A stretch of 64,000 nucleotides of DNA from Eubacterium sp. OM08-24 (GTDB lineage Bacteria > Bacillota > Clostridia > Oscillospirales > Acutalibacteraceae), in assembly GCF_003438075.1 (NCBI RefSeq), contig NZ_QSTA01000003.1, positions 1 to 64,000 of the forward strand, written 5' to 3'. This document shows positions 34,715 through 44,300 of this stretch, piece after piece. Numbering within the stretch: the first letter of the stretch is position 1; every line of letters starts with the position of its first letter. Both the position numbers and the translations under genes were made by a program. Below the pieces are notes generated by a model, which saw nothing but the letters and a program-made list of their open reading frames with translations, ran no database searches and was not told the DNA's origin.

Positions 34715-36065
34715 TCGTCATCAGCTCCTTTCGTTGTTGTTCTTCATCTGCCCGTATGGTGGATAACTTTTCTTTGAGAGCAGCGTTACGGGCTTCGATA
34801 CTCTCGCACAGCTTGACCTCCTTTCGTATAACGCTCAGGCGTTTGGATAAATCGGAAAGCTGTGACCGTATTGCTTCCTTTTCTTCGCCGCCTGTTTTGC
34901 GGGAGATAGAATAAAGTTCCTTACGCTTTTGAAGCAGGTCGGTTTTTTCCGTTTCCAAAGAGCCTTTATATGACAAGAGCTGCTCTACCGTATCAATGCG
35001 ATTACGGCATAGCAGCCTTGTTTCCTGTGTGATAGCTTCCATTTTCATTAAGTCGTCTTTCAAAAGATAATGAAGCCTTGCGTAATTCTGTTTTTTATTT
35101 TTAGGCAGGATACCGAGCTTGTAACAGTAGTGCAGATACAGCCCCCGCAATCCACCGATTTTTTTAGCCCCCGTTAGAGAGCCTTTGACACGGAATACCT
35201 TGACCGTCCTTTGCGGCTCGGTAAATCTGGAGAACTTTACGGCGTAGGAGTTTTCTGTGATACGCTCCATAATCCTCTCGTTGGTATATTCTTCTCCGAG
35301 CTTATACAGCCGCTTCGGGCGTTTCCACCCCTTACCGATGACCGTCCAATATTTGCGGTTTGGGTCAAAGCTCACACGGTATCCCATTTCAGCCATAATG
35401 CGGTCAAAGTCTTTCAGCGTGAATGACTTGCTGATAGCTTCGTCCACCGCCTGCCGTGTAACATTATCCCTCGTGGGCATACCGTTTTTCTCAGCCTGAT
35501 ACAAAGCGTATGGCTTTTTCCTTCCGCTTGGGTGTTCAATGACGGACAGGGCATATTCACGGCAAAGCTCATCGGAACGCTGTCGTAAAAGCCGCAGGTT
35601 TGCTTTGTTGTCGTGGTAATGCTTGCCGTCCGTAAAGGATACGGAGTTTACGACAAAGTGGTTATGCAGACAGTCGGTATTTAGGTGAGTGGCAACGATA
35701 ACCTGAAATCTGTCGCCCCACATCTTTTGGGCAAGTTTTACACCGACCTCGTGCGCCTGCTCTGGCGTAACCTCACCGTGCTTAAAGCTCTGGAAACCGT
35801 GATAGCAGACAATCTCGCTTTCATCGTTCCATTGCGCTTTTGCAATCATCATTTCATCTCTGGCGGTGGTCGGGTCGCAGTTTACGCCTGTGACAAAATA
35901 ACGCTGCTCGGTCTTATCCTTGTTGGTGGCATATTCCATTACATCGACCATAGCCTGCAAATCCGCTTCGGTGTATTTGGGGTTAGCTGTCTTTTCAGGA
36001 TTTTCCGCATAATCTATGGGGTGGTCGAGCCTGCCACGCACATCCCATATTTCACAGACTGCCAT
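34656..36065 (-). CDS. MOB-P-type relaxase
   Basis: This 469-aa protein starts MAVCEIWDVRGRLDHPIDYA. It has the VirD2-like relaxase motifs: a candidate catalytic Tyr in the N-terminal region and the metal-binding histidines His127, His134 and His136 in ATHLNTDCLHNHFVVNS. It nicks oriT and stays bound to the 5' end as a transfer pilot. The C-terminal third is coiled-coil and Lys/Arg-rich. Its ATG overlaps the mobC stop as TAATG, fixing the start at 36065. Confidence 0.9.
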   Translation of the reverse strand: MAVCEIWDVRGRLDHPIDYAENPEKTANPKYTEADLQAMVDVMEYATNKDKTEQRYFVTGVNCDPTTARDEMMIAKAQWNDESEIVCYHGFQSFKHGEVTPEQAHEVGVKLAQKMWGDRFQVIVATHLNTDCLHNHFVVNSVSFTDGKHYHDNKANLRLLRQRSDELCREYALSVIEHPSGRKKPYALYQAEKNGMPTRDNVTRQAVDEAISKSFTLKDFDRIMAEMGYRVSFDPNRKYWTVIGKGWKRPKRLYKLGEEYTNERIMERITENSYAVKFSRFTEPQRTVKVFRVKGSLTGAKKIGGLRGLYLHYCYKLGILPKNKKQNYARLHYLLKDDLMKMEAITQETRLLCRNRIDTVEQLLSYKGSLETEKTDLLQKRKELYSISRKTGGEEKEAIRSQLSDLSKRLSVIRKEVKLCESIEARNAALKEKLSTIRADEEQQRKELMTNEYKRRSGRTNRPNELGRI

Positions 36066-36394
36066 TACGGTGCTTTTCTTGGAAGCAGATATTTTTTTCG
36101 GACAGCGATTTGAAACTCGTGCCACCTTTGCGCTTCCTCTTTCAGCATCGGAGCGTCCACAAAGTTCAGAGCATTGGCTTTTGCCGCAAGCTGATTGATA
36201 CGGTTGCCGATGGCAGACAGCTCACGCATCATTTTATAAAACTCTGGGTCAGGCTTTTCGCAGAGCCGATAGCCTTTTACCATTCCTCTCAGGAACGCTT
36301 CTTTTGAGCAGCCTGATTTTTTAACGAGAGAGTAGAGCTGTTCGGCTTCTTCCTCAGTCAAGCGGAAAAGTATCTGCACATTTCGTTTTCGCAT
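36065..36394 (-). CDS. mobC: MobC-family relaxosome accessory protein
   Basis: The 109-aa protein has a ribbon-helix-helix-like N-terminus (RNVQILFRLTEEEAEQLYSL) and the MobC motif AIGNRINQLAAKAN. MobC proteins bind oriT and help open the DNA for the relaxase. It is translationally coupled to the relaxase, and the putative oriT lies directly upstream. AGAGGTG precedes the ATG. Confidence 0.88.
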   Translation of the reverse strand: MRKRNVQILFRLTEEEAEQLYSLVKKSGCSKEAFLRGMVKGYRLCEKPDPEFYKMMRELSAIGNRINQLAAKANALNFVDAPMLKEEAQRWHEFQIAVRKKYLLPRKAP

Positions 36395-36424
36395 TTTGCT
36401 GCACCTCTCTTTCTGCTGCGGGGT

Positions 36425-36470
36425 ATTAGGGGTTGCCCCCTAACAAGCGAATTTGGATAACCAAATTCAG
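36425..36470 (-). other. Putative origin of transfer (oriT)
   Basis: Directly upstream of mobC two inverted repeats lie close together: GAATTTGG/CCAAATTC (36449-36456 and 36461-36468) and TTAGGGG/CCCCTAA (36426-36432 and 36437-36443). MOB-P oriTs typically combine a MobC or relaxase-binding inverted repeat with a nearby nick site just upstream of mobC. The position fits, but no nick site can be proven by eye. Confidence 0.55.
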
Positions 36471-36484
36471 TGCTTGGTAAGACA

Positions 36485-36778
36485 TTACTCGTCGCACTCG
36501 TCCTCATACATACATTCTCCGCACACGGGACAGAAGTACGGACAGTCCGAACAACATTCGTCCTCGTTCGCTTCTTCTTCGTCGGTATCTTCAGCACCGT
36601 CCTCGCAAGACTCGTTGATTTTGGCTTCACCGCAGATAAAATCCTCATCGGTAAAGTTGATAAGGTCGGTATCGAACAGGATAATTTCGGTCTTTGCCTT
36701 TGCCTGTTCTGCGCTTTCAGCACAAACAGAAATGGTCTTTTCATAATGGGCAGTCAGGGTTACATCATACTTTTTCAA
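36485..36778 (-). CDS. DpnD/PcfM-like small protein with Cys/acidic tail
   Basis: The 97-aa protein starts MKKYDVTLTAHYEKTISVCA with a beta-alpha DpnD/PcfM-like N-terminus. The second half is very acidic and carries Cys pairs (CCSDCPYFCPVCGECMYEDE), a likely metal-binding knuckle. PcfM-type genes accompany conjugation modules; the function is unknown. It sits between the primase-like gene and the oriT/mobC region. Confidence 0.6.
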   Translation of the reverse strand: MKKYDVTLTAHYEKTISVCAESAEQAKAKTEIILFDTDLINFTDEDFICGEAKINESCEDGAEDTDEEEANEDECCSDCPYFCPVCGECMYEDECDE

Positions 36779-36852
36779 TGGTTATTTCCTCGCTTTCAAC
36801 ATTTAATTTTTTTGTTTGTCGTGTTATTCTTCAGGTCAAAATCTGCGGACAA

Positions 36853-37836
36853 TCAACGGGCATCACTCCTTTCACGGCTTGAAATCGGTCTTGCAATCCC
36901 CAGATAGGATAATAAAAAATCGTTGAAGTCCTTACCGACAGGCGGCGGCTCATCAACGATTTTGTAGTATTTCTGCAAAAGTTCTTTGAGGGCGGCGGTA
37001 CAAAGCCTGCCCGTTCTGTCATTGTCCAGATGCAGAAAAATAGTCTTGATATGGGGATTTGCTTTCAAAAAGGTGGTTAGGGCTATGGGGATTTTGCTGT
37101 CTTTTATCTCTTTTTTTGGCTGATACACACCCGAAAGAGAGAGCAGATTTTCCGATTTATAGTCCTTTCCCTCACACTTTAGATGGGTGGCGTAGGACAG
37201 TAAATCAATGGCGGCTTCAAATAAATGCACGGTATCACTCGGTTTGTCTGCCAGAAGTCGGAACGAATACCGCTTGTCGCTGCCCGATGCGTCCCCCTTA
37301 AAAGAACTGCTCATTGTGCCACGGTAGGCGGCATACTTGGGTGTTCCGCTTTCGTCCTTTCCGATAAACACGACATTGTGATACTTGGAGCTTTCAAAAA
37401 TTGTACCGTCCGCAATACAGTCCTGTATGATTGAAAGGTCAATCCCACGCCCGAAAAGGTACTCGGTCACTCGGTTACAGTCCTTATTCTTCGGTGGTAA
37501 AAGCAGTTCCTTCGGCTCGTCTTTTGAAACAAGGACAGGCGGCGGCTTCCAATCCGCCGTGATACCCGTAAGCAGTTCTACGGCTTCCACAAAGCTGTAT
37601 TCCTTAACCTTGATGAGATAATCAAGGGCAGAAACGCCGCCGAAACCTCTCGACCACCAATACCATTTGCCGTTGGAAATCTTCAAGCTGTCGTGTTCTT
37701 TGGTACAATACACATTGCTTGCCACACGCTTTAGATTGTTCGGCTCATACCGTTGCAGATAGGATAGCAAGTCCATTTGCCGTGCCTGCTCAATCACGGC
37801 AGGGTCAAGCTGCACATAGGGTCGGTTACTTCTCAT
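36853..37836 (-). CDS. DUF3991/Toprim-domain protein, primase-like
   Basis: This 327-aa protein has an N-terminal DUF3991-like region (DLLSYLQRYEPNNLKRVASN, then KWYWWSRGFGGVSALDYLI) and a C-terminal Toprim-like domain (HLFEAAIDLLSYATHLK, IFLHLDNDRTGR). The layout resembles bacterial primase and CHC2-type proteins without the zinc-finger cysteines. It may prime complementary-strand synthesis after transfer. TGGAGGTGA lies before the ATG at 37836. Confidence 0.75.
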   Translation of the reverse strand: MRSNRPYVQLDPAVIEQARQMDLLSYLQRYEPNNLKRVASNVYCTKEHDSLKISNGKWYWWSRGFGGVSALDYLIKVKEYSFVEAVELLTGITADWKPPPVLVSKDEPKELLLPPKNKDCNRVTEYLFGRGIDLSIIQDCIADGTIFESSKYHNVVFIGKDESGTPKYAAYRGTMSSSFKGDASGSDKRYSFRLLADKPSDTVHLFEAAIDLLSYATHLKCEGKDYKSENLLSLSGVYQPKKEIKDSKIPIALTTFLKANPHIKTIFLHLDNDRTGRLCTAALKELLQKYYKIVDEPPPVGKDFNDFLLSYLGIARPISSRERSDAR

Positions 37837-37860
37837 TCAATAAAATCACCTCCAGAAATA

Positions 37861-37901
37861 GAAAAAGCCGAGGGATTTTCCGTTAAGAAAACCTCTCGGC
37901 T
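37861..37901 (-). terminator. Terminator downstream of the 108-aa gene
   Basis: On the minus strand AGCCGAGAGG pairs imperfectly with CCCTCGGCT and is followed by TTTTTC. It separates the 108-aa gene from the DUF3991 gene, though some read-through is likely. Confidence 0.7.
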
Positions 37902-37942
37902 ATGTAAAAGCGGCATCAGCTTCACGCCAATGCCGCAATGGG

Positions 37943-38269
37943 TTAGAGAATACTTAGCTTTTTAAGGTAGCTGACGCAATCAATACAGCCTTTGAAATAA
38001 ACCTCTTTCAGCTCTAAGTTTGCTATTTCGTTTTTGCATTTCAGCACTTCACTCAAAGCGGTACATTCTTCCGCAGACAGCTCGCAGGGTCTATCTACAT
38101 CAAGGACTTTCCGCACATTAGGATATTGTTCATAGAGTGTTTTAATCTTTTCCGTCAGCTCTTTATACCTCGTTTCGGAATGACAAGCTGTGCTTGTTTT
38201 GCTGAGATAATCGAAAAAGTCAGTATCGTATTCATCAAGAAATGTGCTGAAGCTCAAATCCTTTGCCAT
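37943..38269 (-). CDS. Hypothetical ICE protein, 108 aa
   Basis: I do not recognise a function. The soluble protein begins MAKDLSFSTFLDEYDTDFFD, is rich in helices, and has several Cys (PCELSAEEC, KGCIDC). It follows the methylase-helicase gene in the same operon; GGAGGTGG precedes the ATG. A terminator stands behind it. Confidence 0.65.
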   Translation of the reverse strand: MAKDLSFSTFLDEYDTDFFDYLSKTSTACHSETRYKELTEKIKTLYEQYPNVRKVLDVDRPCELSAEECTALSEVLKCKNEIANLELKEVYFKGCIDCVSYLKKLSIL

Positions 38270-38344
38270 CTAACCACCTCCGAATTTCATTTCACAGCCC
38301 TATTATACATCTCGAAAAAGAGCTTAACAAATGTGGAAATCTGA

Positions 38345-41300
38345 TTATCTCTCACGATTTGCACATTTTCTTTCGGGCTGTTCCCCGGCTTCTTCTGGCT
38401 CTGCGTCAAGCACGGCAGGGTCTTTTTTATCCAGATTTAGCTCAATGTTGAGAGCGTTCAGCCGTTCCGACTTTTCTTTCAGTTCTTCCTCAAAGGTGAA
38501 AGGCTTTTGTACCTCGACTTTTGCGGTTTCAAGCTGTTCGATAGTTTCCGTCAGTTTAATCTGTGCGGCTTCCAACCGTGCGGGGAGCTTGGCAAGCTCG
38601 TTTTCAATTCGGGTCAGGTTTCCCAGAGGGTCAGAGCCTAATTCCACCTTGTATTTTGCTTGCCCGCAGAGGTTAAGGCAGTAATGAGTACCCACCGTAT
38701 CATAGAAAATCTCCATTTTGAAGCCACGATAAGAGCCGATTTCGATAGGTGCGGACAAGGGATATTCCTTGCAAATCGCAAGGAGCATTTCACCTGCGGC
38801 GGCTTTTTCGGTGTAGCTAATACCACGCAATGTCATCGGACAGAACTTTTCCTCACCCTGCGGTCTGTGCTGTTCGGCAAGAGCTGTGTCGGCTTCGTAG
38901 CAGACAATACGCTGTTCATACTCCGCAATGGTCTGAGGGAAGTGTTTGAGTATCCTGTCCTCAAGGTCGTAATGCTCGGATAGATAGCTTTGTTTCAGCA
39001 CCTTGAGCTTGGAAACCTGAATGTCTAAGTCCATTTTTTCCTTAAAACGCTCGTCGCCTGTAGCAAGCATTTTGACCTCCGCAAAGGACAAAGCAACCTC
39101 GTCCACATCTTCGGCAGAACGGACAGGGCTTTTGCTCGTCATTATCTGGGATATGAATTTCTGTTTGCTTTCTACCAACTGATAGAGATAAGCGTCAAAG
39201 GTCTGCTCGGTTACATAGCGGTAAACCTCAACCTCTGGGAACATATTTCCCTGTCTTTCAATACGCCCTTGTCGTTGTTCAAGGTCGCTCGGTCGCCACG
39301 GACAGTCCAAATTGTGAATGGCTATGAGCCTGTCCTGAACATTCGTGCCTGCGCCCATTTTTGGGGTAGAGCCTAACAATACACGAACTTCGCCGCTTCG
39401 TACCTTTGCGAACAGTTCTTTTTTCTGTGCGTCTGAGGTCGCTTCGTGGATAAATCGTATCTGCTCGGCAGGGATACCACGGGCAACCAATTTCTCACGC
39501 ACATCATCGTAGATGTTAAATGTGCCGTTATTCTTCGGAGTGGAGAGGTCGCAAAACACAAGCTGCGTAGCTTTTGTGTCGGCGTATTCCTCCCAGATAC
39601 GGTACACATTGTCGATACAGGCGTTGACCTTGCTGTTCGGGTCATCTGGCAGCATCGGGTCAATCATTCTCTGGTCAAGAGCAAGGTTGCGCCCGTCATT
39701 CGTGATTTTGAGCATATTATCAACATTCGGCTCTACAAGCCTTGCCCTGACTTTCTCTGCTCGGCTTGCAAGAGCAGCTACCATTTCGGTCTGTATCTCG
39801 CTCGGCTTGGTCTTGATATTATGGTAATTTACTTTCGGCACGGGGAGTTTTAACATATCGGCGGTCTGTATATCCGCCACCTCACGGAACATCAACATCA
39901 GCTCTGGCAGATTAAAAAACTTGGCAAAGCGTGTCTTAGCTCGGTAGTTTGTACCCTCTGGGGCAAGCTCCAGAGCAGTCACGGTTTCTCCAAAGGTAGA
40001 CGCCCAACTGTCAAAATGCTGCAAGCCGTTTCGCAGTAAGGTATCATACTGCAAATACCGTTGAACAGAATACAGCTCTACCATTGAATTGCTGATAGGC
40101 GTACCCGTTGCGAATATTGTCCCTCGGTTGCCTGTGATTTCGTCCAGATAACGGCATTTCATAAACAGGTCGCTTGATTTTTGAGCTTCGGTCTGGGCAA
40201 TTCCGCCGACATTCCGCATTTTCGTGTAGAGATACAAGTTCTTGTAAAAATGGCTCTCATCAATAAAGAGCCTGTCAATGCCGAGCTGTTCAAAGTCGAT
40301 TACCGTGTCCTTGCGCTTGGTATCGTTGAGCTTGTCGAGCTTTGCTTTTATCCCTTTTCGGGTTTTCATAAGCTGCTTGACCGTGAACTGTTCTCCTTTG
40401 CTTGCCTGCACATCATCAATACCACGCTCAATATCATCGAGCTGCTGTTCGAGCTGTTCCCGTTGCCGTTCAATGCTCATCGGGATTTTTTCAAACTGAC
40501 TATGCCCGATAATGACCGCATCATAATCGCCTGTGGCAATGCGGGAACAGAACTTTTTGCGGTTTCCCGTTTCAAAATCCTGCTTTCGTGTCACAAGGAT
40601 ATTGGCGCTCGGATACAGACGCAGATACTCAGAAGCCCATTGACCGACAAGATGATTTGGAACAACGAACATCGCTTTATTGCAAAGTCCGAGCCGCTTG
40701 CTTTCCTGTGCGGCGGCTACCATTTCAAAGGTCTTTCCCGCACCCACCTTATGGGCAAGGAGAGTATTGCCGCCATAGAGGATATGAGCGATAGCGTTTA
40801 CTTGGTGCGGTCTTAGGGTGATTTCTGGGCTGATGCCGCCGAAAGTAATATGACTTCCATCGTACTCACGGGGACGGACGGAATTAAAAGTGTCATTGTA
40901 ATACCTGACAAGGCGGTTTCTCCGTTCTGGGTCTTTCCATATCCAATCCTGAAACGCCTGTTTGATTGCTTCCTGTTTTGCCTGTGCCGCCGTGGTTTCC
41001 TTTGCGTTGAATACGGCTTTTTTGTTTCCGTTCTCGTCATACACATAATCAAAAATACGGGTATCACGGAGATTTAGAGTATCCTCAATAATACGATAGG
41101 CGGAAGCCCTCTTTGTACCGTAGGTGCTGTCCGCCTTTACATTTCCGTAATCGGAACTCTTATTCTCAATAAACCAATCGCCGTTAATCGGGGTATATCT
41201 TACCCTGATACGGCTTTGTGCATAGCTTGACGGAGTTAAAAGCTCCATTACAAACCTTTGAATATCCTCCTGCGGTATCCAAGTCGTACCCAGACGGACA

Positions 41301-44300
41301 GAGATTTCAGCCGCCGACAGGTCTTGCGGTATGACCTGCTTTAAGGCTTGTGCGTTGACCGCAAACTCTGGATTTTCTTTTGCTGCGGCTTCGGCGGTTA
41401 TGAGTTTGGCTCTTACATTGCCAGACAAATACTCATCGGCAGTTACATACTGAGCAGGCTCGGTTGCGGGGATACGGAAGATAACGCCTTGCAAGTCCTT
41501 AATGATTTTTTCTTTCGGTTTGCCTGTAAGCTGTTCCATATAGGGCAGGTCAACACGGGCTTTTTCACCGATAGACAAGGCAAGAGCTTCGCTTGCAGTT
41601 TCAACGGAAGTGATTTCACGGTGAGGCTTTATCGTCCTTTTCGTGAACATATCCGCTTTTCTTTTGAAATTACCCTCATCGTCAAGCACCTCCAGAGAAC
41701 ACAAAAGGAAGTAACTCTCGTCCGATGCAAAAGCGAGATAGTTTCCTCGGTTGTTGATTAGTCCGTACTGCTTCGTAAAGCTGTCATACAAACGGTTTAG
41801 GTTTTCCTGTTCGGTGTGTATCAAATCATCTGGGTAATCCTCGGTCTGATACTCTATGAGCTTTCTCACGCAATCACGGATTTGGATAAGTCCCTTGATA
41901 CGGTTTTCTGCGGTAACAGACGCCGCCGCAGGGGTCATACGGTCATCTTCTCTGAAATAAACCTTGCCGTCCACCAACGCATACGAGAAGTTTCGCACAT
42001 TCGGGTCGGCGGGAATAGAAGCGTCCTGCCCGTCAGAGATTTCATCAAGCTCGTTTTCGTACTCTGGGATTTCTCCCTGAATGTTCTGAACAGCGTTATG
42101 AAGCAGCTCCGACAAAGGTATATCCTGATAGGCTTTGCAGGCGGAGTCAAAACCAAAGCGTGTGCTTTCCATTTTCATCTCGCCTAAAATCATCTCTGGG
42201 TGCTGCACAAAATAGCTGTTCATCGTAATACCGTTCTCATCGGTATCAAGGTGTACCCAATCTGGCTCTGCGTCAATCACTCGGTCACGCTTCTGCAAAA
42301 AGAGAATGTCGCTCGTAACCTCTGTGCCTGCGTTTGCTCGGAAAGTGTTATCAGGCAGTCGGATAGCTCCGAGCAGCTCGGCTCTCTGCGCAATATACTT
42401 GCGTATTTCGGGGCTTGCCTTATCCATTGTTCCCTTAGAGGTAATGAACGCAATAACACCGCCTGCACGAACTTTATCAAGAGCCTTTGCGAAAAAATAA
42501 TCGTGAATAAGGAACTTCTGGGCGTTGTAACGGCTGTCGTTGACCTTAAAATCGCCAAACGGCACATTGCCGATAACCACATCAAAGTGGTCGTCTGGGA
42601 GCTTTGTTTCTTCAAAACCCTGCACGGCAATATTGGCTTTCTGATAGAGCTGCTTTGCGATTTTTCCCGTAAGAGGGTCGATTTCTACACCGTGGAGCTT
42701 TGAGCCTGCCATCGTATCGGGGAGCAGTCCGAAGAAATTGCCCGTTCCGCAGGACGGCTCTAAAATACTGCCCTCGGAAAATCCCAAACGCTCAAGAGCT
42801 TCATACATACCTTTGATTACAACAGGCGGCGTATAAAATGCTGTCAGGGTGGACTCCATTGCCGCACGGTATTCTTCTGGGGAAAGACTTGCATACAGCT
42901 CTTTGAACTCATCAGCCCACGCCGCATTGTTTTCATCAAATGCCATAGACAGACCGCCCCAACCGACATACTTTGAAAGGATTTCCTGTTCTTCGGGTGT
43001 GGCAAGTCGGTTTTCAAGCTCCAACTCGTGCAAGAGATTGATAGCCGCCATATTATTACGGAACTTTTCTTTTGCGCCGCCGACACCCAAAGTATCCTCG
43101 GTAATGCGGTAATTGTGCCGTGGCTCTGAAGGAGCAGGGACAGGAGATACAGCCTTTTCGGGTTGTTTTTCTTCCTGTGCCTTACTGAGCAGACTGCGGA
43201 TATAGCCGATTTTCTCAACACGGTTTATGGGAAAGCCTACGGCATTTGCAAAGGTCATATCCCGCATTGACACATCGCCGCTTATTTCGCTGATACTTTC
43301 AATGACATAGCGGCGGTTATCAATAAGGATTTCCTTACCGATGAGGTCAGAGTTATCCTGTATATCGGGCTGTTCCTGCTGGCTTCGTTCCTCATCTTTC
43401 TGAGCGAACAGCTTGACGATATTTTCGGCACTATTCAAGGTGTCGGCATATTCCTGTGCTTCTTCCTCGGTTTCAAAGGTCTGGTAAATACCGTCCACAT
43501 CGTAATATTGCCCGTCCTCTCCGTATGGTACGGTGTTATCCCGTATGATAAACGGGTCGGCAAAGGCATCGGAAGTCAGTTCTACGGTATAATGCGGAGT
43601 TTGCTTTTCCTCTGTTATATCTATGGCTGTCGGGCGGTGAGCGTATAAGGTTTGCTCGGCTTCTTCAAAGGTATCAAAGCCGCCTGCCGCAGAAGCAAAG
43701 TTGTTGCTGTCCTCATCGTAGCCGTAGTGATTAAAATATTTTCCGTTGGAAGCCTGCACAATGACAATATTTTCGTCATCGGATTTATAATAAGCGACAA
43801 TCTGCGGCTGCAAATCAGAAGCCTGCTGTTTATCCTCAACAGGGACAAACCAATCGCTTTCCGTTGCCATAATCTCCGCATAGAGCTTTTCGTCCTCTGG
43901 GGTGAGCGTTTTATGCTGCTCCAGATATGGTACAAACACATCTCGTCCCCATTGCAGGCTTTCTATTTGTTCACGGTAATAATCCTCGCCCTGTTTCTTC
44001 CATTCGGGAATAAACGGGCAATTCGGGGACAGAGAGTATCCGTAAAAGTTTTTGATATGGGAGATAAGGTCGCCCTCGCCGTCGCCAATATCAAACCGTC
44101 CTTCATAATGGAAATCTTCGCCGCCGATAGTAGCGGTAATCTCAAAATCGGTCTTATGATACCAACCGACATTATCCTTGCTTTCACGCTCTCGATGCTG
44201 CCTTTCGTCCAGAACGCCGAGAAGATAGTTACCCAGAGCAAAGCTCAAATCGGTATATCGGTCATTAAACTGCCTGTCATAAAAGGCGGGGTGTTCCGAA

